The notes under the pieces were generated by a model. That model worked only from the letters and a program-made list of their open reading frames with translations. It was not told the origin of the DNA and ran no database searches. The translations under genes were made by a program, and so were the position numbers. From JANXQG01 sp963780045 (GTDB taxonomy: Bacteria; Planctomycetota; Planctomycetia; Pirellulales; Thermoguttaceae), in the NCBI GenBank assembly GCA_963780045.1, contig CAVZZZ010000001.1, positions 3,844,001 through 3,908,000 of the forward strand: a DNA stretch of 64,000 nt, read 5' to 3'. Below are positions 7,626 to 19,368 of this stretch, piece after piece. Each line of letters begins with the position of its first letter. The stretch's first letter is position 1.

Positions 7626-9558
7626 TCACGCAAGCCGAGCTGCGCCAATTCTACGAACTGGTCGGCGCTACTGCGACGGCCGGATTATGCCCGATCAAGC
7701 GGCCGGCTTGCAGGCGTTGCTGCTCGGCAATCCGGAGCTGCTGCAGCGCTATGTACTTTGTACGCAGATTCACGCCGCGGTGGAGAAATCACTCTGGTCA
7801 CTCTTGCCGGGTGCGGACGAGCTAGCCCCGGCCGCATCGCGAATTCCCTCTGGTATGGCCGGGATTCCCGCATCGGCCGCCGCCCAGCGGCCGTCAACTC
7901 CAAATTTGGGTTTTTTCACACGCGTGTTTCAGACGGCTGGCCGGTCGCCGCTCTCCTCGGCCCTAGCCTGGCTTTTCATACTGCTTTGCTCGGGAGTGGT
8001 TGTCGGCGGTATTGCGGCAATCGGCCTTTTCATGGACCGCGGCGGCGGCCGCTTTGCCCGGTCGCGTCCCGCGGCGGGTACCGCGGCATCGCCTTTGGTC
8101 CGAGCGACGGTCCGCCCGCCTGACGGCTTCGTCGCCGAGTTGACGCGCCTTGTGCATTGCCGCTGGACCGGTTCATTGCACTCCCCGGAGGCCGGCAACC
8201 GATTCGCCGCCGGGCGAGAGTTGGACCTTGCCGGGGGTGTCGCGGAAATCCGCTTCGACCGCGGGGTGAAGGTCGTGCTGCAGGGTCCGGCCTGCATCCA
8301 AGTGACGTCGGCGATTGCCATGCGGTTGAAATCCGGCAAGATTACCGCCGAGATACTTCGCCCGGAGGCCCGCGGTTTTCAGGTGCAAACGCCCAAGGGA
8401 AAGGTGGTGGACCTGGGAACCGAGTTCGGCGTCGAGGTCACACCGGTTGATGACGTGAAGGTCCACGTTTTCAAGGGCGAGGTGGTGGTCCAGCAGGATT
8501 CCGGCGCCGACGGCCGGCATTTGCTCCGCGATCAGGGTCTGCGCATGGAAAGCGGCACGGCGCTGCCGCTGCTGGTCGAGGAGTCGGGTGAAACGTTCAT
8601 CCGCACCATCGACGATGCCGATCGCGACCGGCACGTCGTCGCCTACTGGCGCTTTGAGGACCACCCGGTGGGCGACGTGGTTCCCGACACCTCCAGCAAC
8701 AAGAAGCGGGTCCGCGGCACGGTTGATTCGTCATTTAACGGCAACGACTTGTTCACGTACTCCGCCGCGTCGCGGCCCAGGTTTTCCGGCGACGTTCCGC
8801 CGGGCGCGGTGCTGCAAAGCGGGGCCGCCAATCGCGGCTGCCTGGACAATACGGTGCCGCCCGTTGAAGACGCGCCGACCCGCGATCTCTATACGCGCTC
8901 TCTCATCAGCCACGCGGCGCCGATCGACATCCAAAAGGTGAAGCTGCAGCAATGGACTGTCGAGGCCTCGGTCAAGGCAAAGGTGCTCAATGTCGGCTCA
9001 CAGACGTTCGTCGGCCGCGACGGGGGGAAAAACGCCGTGATGGCCTTTAAGATCAACCCGCAAGATCATTTCGAGATTTATTTCAGCGATGTGAAGTATC
9101 ATTCGCACAAAGCGGTCACCAAGTGGCGCGTGCGGCGAAACCAGTGGTACCACCTCGCCGCCGTCAGCGACGGGAAAACGTTGCGGCTGTACGTCGACGC
9201 GCACGACGGCCGCGGCTACCAATTGTGCTCTAGCAGCAATTTGCAGCCCGAACGCGGATCGACGGTCCTGGGCCCCTCCAACCCGAATGCGGAATGGTCC
9301 GTCGGGCGAGGCCGCCTCAACCGCCTCACTTGCGAATGGTTCCAGGGTTGGATCGACGAAGTGCGGATTTGCGACGTGGCGCTGCCGCCGGGCGAGTTCC
9401 TCTTTGCCCCCGCGGCCTCGCCAGCGCCGCCGGCAGTCGTAACCGCGGCCAAGTCTGATGCCGCGCCGGCCCGCGATGGCGATTGCCCGGCGAATGCGAA
9501 AGCGAGCCGAAAAACAACTGACCAAGCTATTGCCGTGCAACAAGTGATCAAACCGTGA
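7622..9558 (+). CDS. FecR-domain and LamG-like jellyroll membrane protein, one frameshift
   Basis: The protein starts MITQAELRQFYELV, then continues in another frame as RYCDGRIMPDQAAGLQALLLGNPELLQRY; a single base is missing near 7665. The cytoplasmic N-terminal part (anti-sigma-like) is followed by one membrane helix (ALAWLFILLCSGVVVGGIAAIGLF is its core region, about residues 120-145), then a FecR-type domain (FDRGVKVVLQGP through VVDLGTEFGVEV and VHVFKGEV) and a LamG/concanavalin-like domain (YWRFEDH, then WYHLAAVSDGKTLRLYVD and GWIDEVRICDVAL). In this phylum such proteins sit beside ECF sigma factors and PEP-CTERM proteins. It likely senses an extracytoplasmic ligand and regulates the sigma factor. 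Total about 645 residues. Confidence 0.87.
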
Positions 9559-9598
9559 GCGTACACAGCGTATCGGGATTATTTACTTTACTGGGGGT

Positions 9599-9678
9599 CT
9601 GTCAATGCGCGTTGACAGATTAACTGATCTTTTCACCGTGCGATTTTGCACGACCAGGCGAGGCCCCTGGCCCTCGCA
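9599..9678. promoter_or_regulatory. Three consecutive hairpins upstream of PEP1
   Basis: Between the FecR gene and PEP1 there are three short inverted repeats in a row: CTGTCAA/TTGACAG (9599-9618), CGTGC/GCACG (9637-9652), and GCGAGG paired with CCCTCGC (about 9658-9677). The first may be an operator or the end of the upstream transcript; the last ends about 28 nt before the PEP1 ATG. No convincing -35/-10 pair for the vegetative sigma factor was found, which fits use of the ECF factor encoded upstream but does not prove it. Confidence 0.5.
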
Positions 9679-9705
9679 AAGAACTGATTGACAAAAGGTG
9701 TTTTC

Positions 9706-12700
9706 ATGACTGGGATGATTCCAATGTCTAAAGGCAAGTTTTCGGGCGGCGCGGGTGCGGTTCTTCTGGCCGCCGCGGTTGCACTCGCCGGATTCTGGAG
9801 GGCGGAGCGAGCCGACGCGGCCGCTTTGACGTGGAATCCTGCCGGTGTGAATACCAACTGGTCCAACAGCCTTAATTGGAACGCAAACGGCTTACCTGGC
9901 GGCAACGCGATTACTTTGGCCAGCGTCGGCAGTTTTGCAACCGGCGGCACGAGCACCGTCGATCAGAACTTCGCGATCAGTTCGTTGACGTTGGCTAATT
10001 CTGCCCAACAAACGATAAACCTACCCGGCACGACGTTAACCGTCGGATCCGGCGGTTTCGCGTACACCGACACCGGCACCAGCAATTACACGACGATCAT
10101 GAATGGCGGCGGGAATTTCACCGTTAGTTATTCCTCAGCCAACTTCCAGGTCGGCCAGTTCAGCAGCTCCGCCAGCAGCAGCGAAGGGTGCAACCTGAAC
10201 ATGAGCGGCCTGAGCACTTTTACCTTCAGCGGCAGTAATTTCCAGGTCGGCGGCTACGGAAGCAATCCAAGCGAGTTTCGCGACAACGGCGGCACGCTCA
10301 CTCTGGCCCCAACCAGCTCCATCACAGCGAATATTGTTTACGTTGGCTATACCAACGGTGCGAACGGGGGACCGACCAGCTATCTCTATTTGAGTACGGG
10401 TACGAACACCATCGCCGCCAACGCGATCAATATCGCCGTGTCGAAGGCGAGCGGTCAAATGCTATTCCAGGCGGCCGCAAATCCCGCGCCGGCGGTGAAC
10501 ATCAGCGGGACGGCCAGTTCCACCAGTCGCGTGCCCTTGACCATCGGCGATCACAACGCGAGCACGGGCACCGGTTCGACGGGCATTGTCGATTTTTCCC
10601 TGGGCCAGGTCAACGCTTGGATCAGCACGTTGATCGACGGCGGTTGCGACAACACTGGCAGCGGGGGCAAGGGCACGGGCACATTCATAGTCGGCACGAA
10701 TCCCAACAGCTTGGTGGACGTGAACACAGTTGAAGTCGGAGAAGCGGCCTCCGGCGGCGGCGCGCAGGCTACCGGCACATTGACCATCCAGGGCGGGACC
10801 TTCCGCTTTGGGACGTTTCCGGCGGAACCAGGCACGCAAAACATCAATTTCCAGGGAGGCACCATCGCCTCGAACAGCCCCGCTGGAAGCACGATGGTCC
10901 CCAACTTCAACCTGGGAATCTCCGGTAATACGGCGGCCGTTACGTTCGGCCAACCATCCGGCGTCGGCACCGGCGCGTTGACCTTCAGCGGCAATGTCAC
11001 ACTTGTCGGCAACACGACGGTGACGGCCAATGTGCCGACTACAATCTCCGGGGGCATCTCTGGAAATTCCGCCCTCACAACGGCCGGGTTGAGCCAACTG
11101 TTCCTCACCGGCAATAACAACTACGGCGGCGGCACGACGATCACCGGCGGCACCGTCTCCCTCGGCGCGGCCGGCAGTCTGGGCAGCGGCAACGTCACCG
11201 TCCAGCCGGGCAGCACCTTGGACGCCTCGGCCTACGTCGGCACGTTGAGCATCGGCGGCAGTCTGGGCCTTAACAGCGGCACGCTGGCCTGCAGTCCGGC
11301 CAACAACCAGATTACGGTAGCCGGCGGCTTGTCGCTCGGCGGTGTCAGTTACGTCGTTCCCAACGCTGTGCTGGCGGCCGGCACCTATCCGCTCTTCAGC
11401 AACTTCACAAGCATCAGCGGCGGCTCGGCCAATTTGGCCGCGGGCGGCTTCTTCGCCAGCAGCCAGCGGCAGTCGTTCACCTTCGATGCCTCCAGTGGCA
11501 CTGCCGTGAACCTCGTAGTGTCCGGTACGGTGGGCAACTTGCAGTGGAATGGCGGAACGAATGGCACCTGGGACGCGGGCAGTTCGCAGAGCTGGTTCAA
11601 CACGACGTCGGGGTCGGCGGACGTCTTCTACACCGTTGACGCCGTGACGTTCACCGATACGCCGGGCACCGCCACGACCGTCAACATCAGCGGCGCCGTA
11701 TTGCCGGGCAGCGTGACCATGAACAATATGAACATCGCGTACACGTTCAGCGGCAACGGCTCCATCGGCGGCCCCACTTCGCTGGTGATCAACGGTCCAG
11801 GCGCCTGACAATCGCCAACAGCAACACCTATTCCGGCGGCACAAGCCTCCTTGGCGGTCTACTGGCCGTCAACAATCCCAACGCCCTGGGCACCGGCCCA
11901 CTGACAATCAGCGGCGGGTCGATCGACAACACCAGCGGCGGCCCGATCACCCTGGCCGGAAACTCACACAACTGGAACGGCAGTTTCACGTATGTGGGCA
12001 GCTACCCGCTAAACACGGGCACCGGCTCCGTGACGCTTGTCAACAGCCCGACCGTAACTGTGAACGCGGGGACGCTGACCGTCGGCGGCGCCATGTCCGG
12101 CGCCAGCGACCTGACGATCAGCGGCACGGGATTGCTCGTGTCCACGGCCGCCAACAGTTATACGGGGGCCACTACGATCGGCAGCGGCACGATGCAGCTC
12201 GGCACGGGCCAGGCCGGCCTTGATGGCTCGCTAGCCACCAACGGCGTGAACATTAACACGGGCGCTGCCTTGGTTTACGATCTCGCCGGCAGTCAGACCG
12301 CCGGTTACCCTTTCACGGGCGGCGGATCGCTCAGCAAACTCGGTACCGGCACATTGACGCTCAGCGTGTCAAGCGCCAGTCTCACCGGGAACACGACGGT
12401 CAACGCCGGCACCCTCGCGCTGAACGTGAGCGGCGCCAACGGCACGATACTCAACTCTCCCATCGTCGTCGGTGCGAGCGCCACGCTGAACCTCTCCGCG
12501 ACGGGAGATGCCTTGGGATACAACAATGCCAACGCCCCGATCACGGTCTACGGCACGATGATCAAGACTTTCGCGGAGTCCGAAACGCTTTTCCGGCCAA
12601 TCACATTGTCCGGCGGAACGATGTATGGCCGCGCGGCGGCGGCCGCCCCGAGCGGCTCATGGGACTTCTTCGGCACGGGTGCCGTCATTTCCACCGCCAG

Positions 12701-15700
12701 CGGGACTTCGAACTTCATTGCCGGCGCGGGCACCGCGGACATCTTTAGCGTTCGCACCGGCACCGCCTACTTCAACGTCGGCGCCAACAGCACGCTGACG
12801 ATAAGCGTGCCGATAATGCAAAACTCAAATGCAGGCAGCTCGCCGGACTGCAACATCACGGGGCCGGGGACGATGATTCTCGCCGGAACCAACTATTACG
12901 GCACCGGTGGCACAGCCGCCTCCGCCGTCACGATCCAGGATGGCTTTAACAGCATAGCGGGCAATCTGGAACTCGCCGGGAGCCTCACTTTCCCCGTCAA
13001 TTTGGCGCCGAATAACGTCATCGACGGCAAGTTCGCGGTCGGCTACGGATCCACGCTCTTGATTACCAACAGCGCCAACGCCACCGTGCAGGGCGACTTG
13101 AAACTAGGCGCCTACGCCTCGGGATCGTCCGGCACTGCGAATCAGACCGGCGGCGTCCTTGCCGTTACCGGCGTTGATACGGCAAACGGGAATCGCTCGC
13201 TGGTGATCGGCGAGAACGACGCCGAAACGAGCGTCTACAACCTTTCGGCCGGGTCGCTGTCGGTACCCAACGGTTGGACCTACCTGGGGTATCTCGGCGC
13301 TGGCATCGGCAATCTCAATATCTCCGGGGGGAGCGCTACGCTTGCGGGAATAAACTTTGGCGGCGCCGGGCCCAGTTCGCTGAGCCTATCCGGCAGCGGC
13401 TTGCTCTCCATCGGCGGCAGCGGGATTGTCAATAACGGTGTTTCGGCCGCAACCCTTGGCGGTGGAACTCTGGCGGCCAATGGAAGCTGGTCGACCAACC
13501 TTCCGATGACCTTGACCGGCCCGGCCACTTTCGCCGTCAGCGGCAACACGGTCGGGCTTAACGGCGCGATCTCCGGAAACGGCAGCGTGGCCCTGGTCGG
13601 ACCGGGCAGTTTGGCGCTGGGCGCCTCCAGCAACTACAACGGCGGCACAACGGTCACGGCCGGACTGGTCGTCCACGTTGGCAACAGTAGTGCCCTCGGG
13701 ACCGGATCATTAAACCTTGCGGGCACCCTCGATCTCGCCCCAAACGCCGGCGGCACGCTCACTACCGCCAGCTTAGCTATCCCAGGCCAGGCAACCATCA
13801 ATTTGCCCGTCTTCTCCAGCACCGCCAACCTGGCCCTGCAAACCGGCAGCTTGACTGCCAACGGAGCGGCAAACTCGGTGCAATTCAGTTTCCCGCAAAC
13901 GCCGCTCGCCGCCGGCACGTATCGGCTGCTGGGCTATACCGGCACGATCGGCGGCGCCGGTTTCGGCGCGTTTACCGTATCCAATCCTCCGGTGCTCGGC
14001 TCCCGCCAAGTCGGCGGCTTGGAGAACAACCCCAACGAAATCGATTACCTCGTTCAGGGCGCGACGCCCTATTGGAACGGCCAACAGGCGGATTGGCTAT
14101 CGACGAATGCGTGGACCCTCAACCCTGGCGGAGGGCTGACTTCATTCGAGGCCGGCGACAACGACGTGTTCGACGATTCCGGGAAGACCGGCACGGTCGG
14201 CCCGAACGTGAGTATCAACATGGGCAATGTCAACCCGATCAGCGTCACCTTCAACAACGCGACTTCGAATTACACCATCAGCGGCTCCAACGGCATTATC
14301 AACAGCCCTAGCGGCGCGACGTTCCTGCAGCTCAACGGCGCGGGCACCGTGACGATCGCTAATTCCAACGGCTATACCGGCGGCACGCAATTCAACGCCG
14401 GCACGCTGAACATCAACAATCCCTCGGCGATCGGAAGCGGACTCCTGACGATTGCCGGCTCCGGTGGCGGGACTACCGGCGGCACCTTGGGCAACACCAG
14501 CAGCGCACCCTTACGCTCTCCACGAATAATGCCCAGGCCTGGATCGCCGATTTCACCTTCAACGGCCCGTACGACTTGAACCTGGGCACAGGCGCCGTGA
14601 CGCTCAGCGGCAGCCGCACCGTGAACTTAGCCTCCAACAACCTGACCGTCGGCGGCCCGATCGGCGGCAGCGGGGCCTCGCTCACCGTGACCGGGACCGG
14701 CGGACTGGTCCTCGGCGGCGCGAACACCTACAACAGCGGCACGTTCATCCTGGGCGGCAACGTGATCGCCTCGGACAACAATTCCCCACTGGGCAGCGGG
14801 CCGGTAGCGATGGCCCCGTCGGCCGGCACAGCCACGCTCACTCTCACAGGGACCGCGCCGACCATCAACAGCCTTAGCAGCAGCGGCGCGGGCAAGTCCG
14901 TGGTCGTCCTGGGCAACACGGCAAATCCATCCGCCACGACCTTGGCCATCAACGAGAATACACCCACGATGTTCGGAGGCAACATCTCAGACCTGAGCCA
15001 GACGAATGCCGCGGCCGTCGGCAGCCTCGTCCTCAACGGTCCCGGCATGCTGACGCTTTCCGGCTCGAATACCTACACGGGCAGCACGACGATCAGCAGC
15101 GGCACCCTGCAACTGGGCAGTTCCACCGCGCTCTACGCCGGCGCAAGCGTAGGCAACGCGATCGTAAACGGCACCCTGGACGTCAACGGCAACGCCGCCG
15201 GCGTTGCGGGGATTACCGGAACCGGGATAGTCACATCTTCCGTCGCCGGGGGGACGCTGACCGCCGGCAACAACAACGCCACGACCACCTTTGCCGGCAC
15301 GTTCCAAGGCGCCGGCCTGACACTGAACAAGACCGGCGCAGGCACGTTGCTGCTCACCGGGACGGACAACGCCGGCGCCAACTTCCTCAGCGCCGGCACG
15401 CTGCTGGTCGGCACCGGCGGCCTGAACGCCTCGATCGCGAATGTCCCCATCGTTGTAAACGGCGTCTTTATTGTCAACATCGGTGCGGTCACGACTCCGG
15501 CCTATGCGGTAACTGTGCCCGCGGCGGGAGTCACCGGCACGGGGTCCATCGCGATAACCACAGCCGCGACCAACGCGGGCGGCGCGGGTACTCCAGACGG
15601 CATCATACTCTTGGGCAACGTCACGACGGGCGGCAGTCAGAGCTACATCGCCTCTGAAACCGCTCCGGCAACCAGGTCTAACGGCATTATGATCGGGGAC

Positions 15701-16939
15701 GTGAACAATGATGCGGCCACGACGGTTACGCTCACCACCACCGCCGCCGGCTCCTCGATTACGCTGACGGGCAATGTTGGGCAAAACCACGCCAATAACC
15801 CGACGAACCTCGTTCTTTCCACCAGTGCCGTCAACGGAACGATCAATCTCAACATCTCCGTCGGCAACGACGACAACTGGTTTTCCCTCAACTCTTTCAC
15901 AGCCAACGCGGGAACCGGAGCGATCAACTGGACGGGCGCTTACGCGGCCCCTGCCGACAATCAGACGACGCCGATCAGTTTGACGGGCGCCATCAACTTC
16001 TCAAGCAACTTTGGCTGCCATACCGCGCTTCCCATAACGTTTAACCCCACCGGACCCAGCACGCTCAGCGGAGTCATCAGCGGGCCAGTGTCGGTCACCG
16101 CCGCAGGGCCGGGGACCTTGACTATCACGAGTTCCGAAACCTACACCGGCACCACAACCATCAGCGGCGGCGTGCTGCAACTGGGCACCGGCATCGCCGG
16201 CCTGGACGGATCGCTGGGCACCGCAACTTCAGTGACCGACAACGCGTCCTTCGTCTACAATATCGCCGCCAGCCAGACGGCGAGCTATGCCATCAGCGGC
16301 AGCGGCACGGTAACCAAGAGCGGCAGCGGTTTCGTGGAGCTTGCCAACGGCGGCAACAGCTACTCCGGCGGCACGATTGTCAATAGCGGCACGCTACAGC
16401 TCGGCAACGCCTCCGCACTCGGCTCGGGCGGCCTGGCCGCCAACGGCGGCACGCTGGATCTCAACAGCTTCAGCGTCACCCTGCCCAGCTTCAGCGGCGC
16501 CTCCGGCACCGTTACGACTAACGTGCCGGGGCTGGCCACGCTTGGCGTGAACCAGTCGATCGCCACCACCTTCGGCGGCACAATCGCCGACGGGCAAGGC
16601 CAGCTTGCCCTCAATCTCGGTGGCGGCACGTTGACGCTCACGGGCACAAACACCTATACCGGCGGCACGACTGTTTCCGGCGATGCGGAGTTGATCGCGA
16701 CCTCGCCCAACTGGATCGACCCAACGGATACTGGGAATGCCAATCTCTTCGTCGGTTCCGCATTCACGGGCGGCGGCAACCCGTTCGGGACGGTCCAGAC
16801 GGCGGCGGCATCGTCCGGCGGAGTTTCCGCGGTGCCCGAGCCGGGCACGCTGGCGCTGCTGGCGGCGAGCGTTGCGGCCGCTGCTTGGGTGCGTCGGCTA
16901 GACAAGCGTACGCGCTGGCTCCGCAGGAGCAAGTTTTAG
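9706..16939 (+). CDS. PEP1: giant autotransporter-associated beta-strand repeat protein with PEP-CTERM anchor, two frameshifts
   Basis: An exported protein of about 2,411 residues. ATG 9706 follows AAAAGG; the signal peptide contains AVLLAAAVALAGFW and ends near ADAA. The body consists of beta-helix repeats of the kind GTLTLSGSNTYTGSTTISSG (PATR/TIGR02601 type). The C-terminus has the PEP-CTERM sorting signal: VPEPGTLALLAASVAAAAW followed by basic residues (RRLDKRTRWLRRSK), expected to be processed by an exosortase. Two single bases are missing near 11803 and 14509, where the repeat pattern continues in the next frame; adding them makes the length an exact multiple of three. Likely a cell-surface or matrix protein. 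Located directly behind the sigma/FecR pair, which probably controls it. Confidence 0.88.
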
Positions 16940-17037
16940 CGATTCGCGCGAGGCGCTTGTCGGCGGTTCGAGCTTGGCCGCCGGCAGCGTCTCGTTCTTT
17001 TTCGCGAGATCGTCGGGTGGCAATGCAGACTTGTGCC

Positions 17038-18543
17038 CTACGCAATCTCCGGCACGATATACGGCGCGCGGCACTTCCGCCGTGAAAGTGCCGCGGCTGC
17101 GGTCGCCGATGTGCCAAGGAAATCGTCCTGCCGGACGTTGTAATCGACCCACGGCCCCAACGTGCTGGGCGACTTCGCCAGGTCGATGCCCGCAAGGCGC
17201 AGGTGCTCGCCGTACCGCATGAGGGCGTCCAGCGCCTCGGCATCGCTACGGATGGAGTCGGCAATCGCTTCCGAAGACGCTTGCTTGCCCAACCGGCAGG
17301 AAACGTTTGCCAGATGCAGGCACGAGGCCGAGACGTGTCCGACGTGCGCGTCGGCATGGAGGTCGGCGGACTTGCGGCTCCGCACGGCGGCGATGAAGTT
17401 GGCGGCGTGGGCCGTCTCGATCTCTTGCGGGGTTTGTCCTACATTGAAGTCCTTGATCTTGCGGCCCTTCGCGTCGAACGCCGTGCCGGCGGGCGTGTCG
17501 CCGGCGTAGTAGCCGCCTTCGCAGGCGACGACGACGCCGCGATTGATGCCGCGATACTTGGCCAGCCTCGCCGGCGCCTTGGGCGTCTTCAAGTTGCGGA
17601 CCTCGCAGAGCATCGGTGCGGGCCGGTAGTCCCAAAGGGCAACCTGCGTGTTGGGTGTCTCGCCGCCGTCGTCGAAGGCGAACCGCCCGCCGACGCTTAT
17701 TGAGCGCGGCGGCAAGTCGTCCTGGCCGAGGAACCAGCGGCCGACGTCGACCATGTGCGCGCCGTTGTTGCCGATCTCGCCGTTGCCCGTCTCCCAGAAC
17801 CAGTGCCAGTCGTAATGCAGTTGCTTGCGGTGGATTTCGCCCTTGGGTGAAGGCCCGCACCAGAGGTCGTAATCCAATGTGGCGGGCGGCGGCGTTGCGC
17901 CGCTTATCTTCTGCATCGGCCCGCGGTCGCGGTAGACGATCGCGTGGACGTAGCGGAGCGGCCCCAGCTCGCCGCGGCGGATGAACTCCAGCGCCTGCCG
18001 GTGGGCCTCGCTTGAGCGGCCTTGGCAGCCCGTTTGCACGATGCGGCCGTAATTCTGCGCGGCGGCCACCGCCTGCCGGCCCTCCCAGATGTTGTACGCG
18101 AACGGCTTTTCGACGTACACATCCTTGCCCGCCTGGCAGGCCCAGATCGTCGCCAGCGCGTGCCAGAAGTTGGGAAGCGCGATGACCACCGCGTCGATCG
18201 AGCGGTCGTCGAAGACCTGGCGGGGATCGTGGTAAGCGGCCGGCTTCTCGCCGCGCTTTGCAAACGTCTCGATGCTGTCCTGAAGCACCCCGCGGTCGCA
18301 ATCGCAAAGCGCCGCGATCCGCACGCCCGGCACCTCGCGGAAGTTTCTGATGAGCTGCCTGCCCCGCCCGCCCACGCTGCCGGCAATATTGATGCCGCCC
18401 AGTCCGATTACGCCCAAGCGGATTTCGTCGTTCGGTCCGGCCGCGCGGCAGGTAGCGTCGCGACCCAGTCGAAGCGCCGGCGCGGCGAAGGCCGCGGCGG
18501 CGGCAGTGCTGGAAAGAAAACGGCGGCGGGTGGTGCGTGGCAT
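17038..18543 (-). CDS. Gfo/Idh/MocA-family oxidoreductase with Tat signal
   Basis: A 501-residue protein with an N-terminal twin-arginine signal (RTTRRRFLSSTAAAAAFAAP). The Rossmann motif is LGVIGLGGINIAG and the family signature is YVEKPFAYNIWEG, containing the conserved EKP lysine. The C-terminal domain has the planctomycete-type segment YDLWCGPSP and HYDWHWFWETGNGEIGNNG. Members usually oxidise or epimerise sugars or inositols with NAD(P); the Tat signal suggests export folded with bound cofactor. Substrate unknown. It is convergent with PEP1, whose stop lies 98 bp away. The ATG at 18543 gives a complete Tat signal. The C-terminus LSRRKCRAPYIVPE matches the usual end of this subgroup, so no frameshift is needed. 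Confidence 0.9.
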   Translation of the reverse strand: MPRTTRRRFLSSTAAAAAFAAPALRLGRDATCRAAGPNDEIRLGVIGLGGINIAGSVGGRGRQLIRNFREVPGVRIAALCDCDRGVLQDSIETFAKRGEKPAAYHDPRQVFDDRSIDAVVIALPNFWHALATIWACQAGKDVYVEKPFAYNIWEGRQAVAAAQNYGRIVQTGCQGRSSEAHRQALEFIRRGELGPLRYVHAIVYRDRGPMQKISGATPPPATLDYDLWCGPSPKGEIHRKQLHYDWHWFWETGNGEIGNNGAHMVDVGRWFLGQDDLPPRSISVGGRFAFDDGGETPNTQVALWDYRPAPMLCEVRNLKTPKAPARLAKYRGINRGVVVACEGGYYAGDTPAGTAFDAKGRKIKDFNVGQTPQEIETAHAANFIAAVRSRKSADLHADAHVGHVSASCLHLANVSCRLGKQASSEAIADSIRSDAEALDALMRYGEHLRLAGIDLAKSPSTLGPWVDYNVRQDDFLGTSATAAAALSRRKCRAPYIVPEIA

Positions 18544-18688
18544 GGCAAGGCTCTTGACTTGTAGGTCGGCCTGTCACCTTACACTGGCGCGAAAGCGGCG
18601 TTACTTCCACGGAGCGATCGGCAACAATCGGGATGTTCGGATTGGTTCTAGGCTTGTTTGCCCTCTTTCCAAATGATACCTTGGCATC

Positions 18689-18877
18689 GTGGAAGTACGC
18701 AAGTCCCGTGCTTCCTCTGAACGATTATCGCCGTTCACGCCTGCGAAAGAATGTCGAAGACAGTGTCTTATGGAAGTCGATGGCATCAAGCTGTTCGAGG
18801 CCGTTTGCCGCGAAATGAGTATCCCGGTAATGGAACTTATCGCACGGACGGCACGTTGGGTCGATCCCGCAGTATAA
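18689..18877 (+). CDS. Small hypothetical protein (62 aa)
   Basis: An open frame from GTG 18689, with an in-frame stop just upstream at 18674. It encodes MEVRKSRASSERLSPFTPAK, then CRRQCLMEVDGIKLFEAVC and a C-terminal helix IPVMELIARTARWV. The helical, basic start and acidic-hydrophobic end look like a real small protein, possibly a DNA-binding antitoxin, but no family was recognised. It sits at the start of a run of toxin-antitoxin-like genes. No clear ribosome site. Confidence 0.35.
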   Translation: MEVRKSRASSERLSPFTPAKECRRQCLMEVDGIKLFEAVCREMSIPVMELIARTARWVDPAV

Positions 18878-18884
18878 TGATGGA

Positions 18885-19085
18885 ATGAGCACACTTTCCG
18901 AAATCGAAGAAGCCGCGGACGCGCTGCCGGCGAAACAGAAGCAGGAACGACCCTTCGTTCTTGCCGCTCGGCTTGGAGCGCATGGCGCGGCGCCTCCCAA
19001 GCCTCGCAAGTTCACCGGCGAACAGATGTGCGCATGGATCGCGGAAGACGAGGCCGACATGTGCCGCTTGAGCCGGTCTCACTAG
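18885..19085 (+). CDS. Small helical protein (66 aa), antitoxin-like
   Basis: ATG 18885 starts MSTLSEIEEAADALPAKQKQ, the typical amphipathic start of small planctomycete VapB-like or DUF2281-like antitoxins, and ends with GEQMCAWIAEDEADMCRL. The middle (RPFVLAARLGAHG) is less typical and may contain an error. A TATAAT-like sequence lies just upstream (18873-18878). No toxin follows at once; the next genes are a separate DUF104/PIN pair. Confidence 0.45.
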   Translation: MSTLSEIEEAADALPAKQKQERPFVLAARLGAHGAAPPKPRKFTGEQMCAWIAEDEADMCRLSRSH

Positions 19086-19140
19086 ACCAAATCCGCGAAG
19101 ACGAGTTGAGCTAGACCCAAAGTTGGAGAAGCGAATCAAG

Positions 19141-19368
19141 ATGACACAGGCCTTTGACGCGATTTACGAACATGGCGCCTTTCGTCCCGTGGGGGCGAAC
19201 ATTCCTCCTTTAGCGGAAGGCCAACAGGTTCGTGTGACGCTGGAAGTCGAGGACGAAGTGCCCGACATGACGTTTGAAGCCTACTTGAGGCAAATGCCCG
19301 ACGTTGGGACGGACGCGGACTTTTCCCGGATTGAAGGTTCCATCCGCGACGTTAACCTTGCCGAGTGA
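19141..19368 (+). CDS. DUF104-type antitoxin (AF2212-like)
   Basis: A 75-residue protein starting MTQAFDAIYEHGAFRPVGAN. The pattern of a short beta hairpin that reads like 'YENGVFRPL', followed by LAEGQQVRVTLEVE, is characteristic of DUF104 antitoxins. The acidic C-terminus (DVGTDADFSRIEGSI) probably wraps the toxin. ATG 19141 was preferred over an upstream TTG at 19123 because the family motif begins there and GGAGAAG lies 10-15 nt before it. Its TGA overlaps the toxin ATG by one base, indicating a coupled toxin-antitoxin pair. Confidence 0.8.
   Translation: MTQAFDAIYEHGAFRPVGANIPPLAEGQQVRVTLEVEDEVPDMTFEAYLRQMPDVGTDADFSRIEGSIRDVNLAE

Noticed and set aside
10462..11844. Long minus-strand open frame of 460 codons opposite PEP1
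   Set aside because: It mirrors the GGC/ACC-rich repeat codons of PEP1, is Arg/Ala/Gly-rich with no domain, and ends at nothing meaningful. Similar frames occur opposite PEP2 (43929-45665) and PEP3, as expected for antisense of GC-rich repeats.
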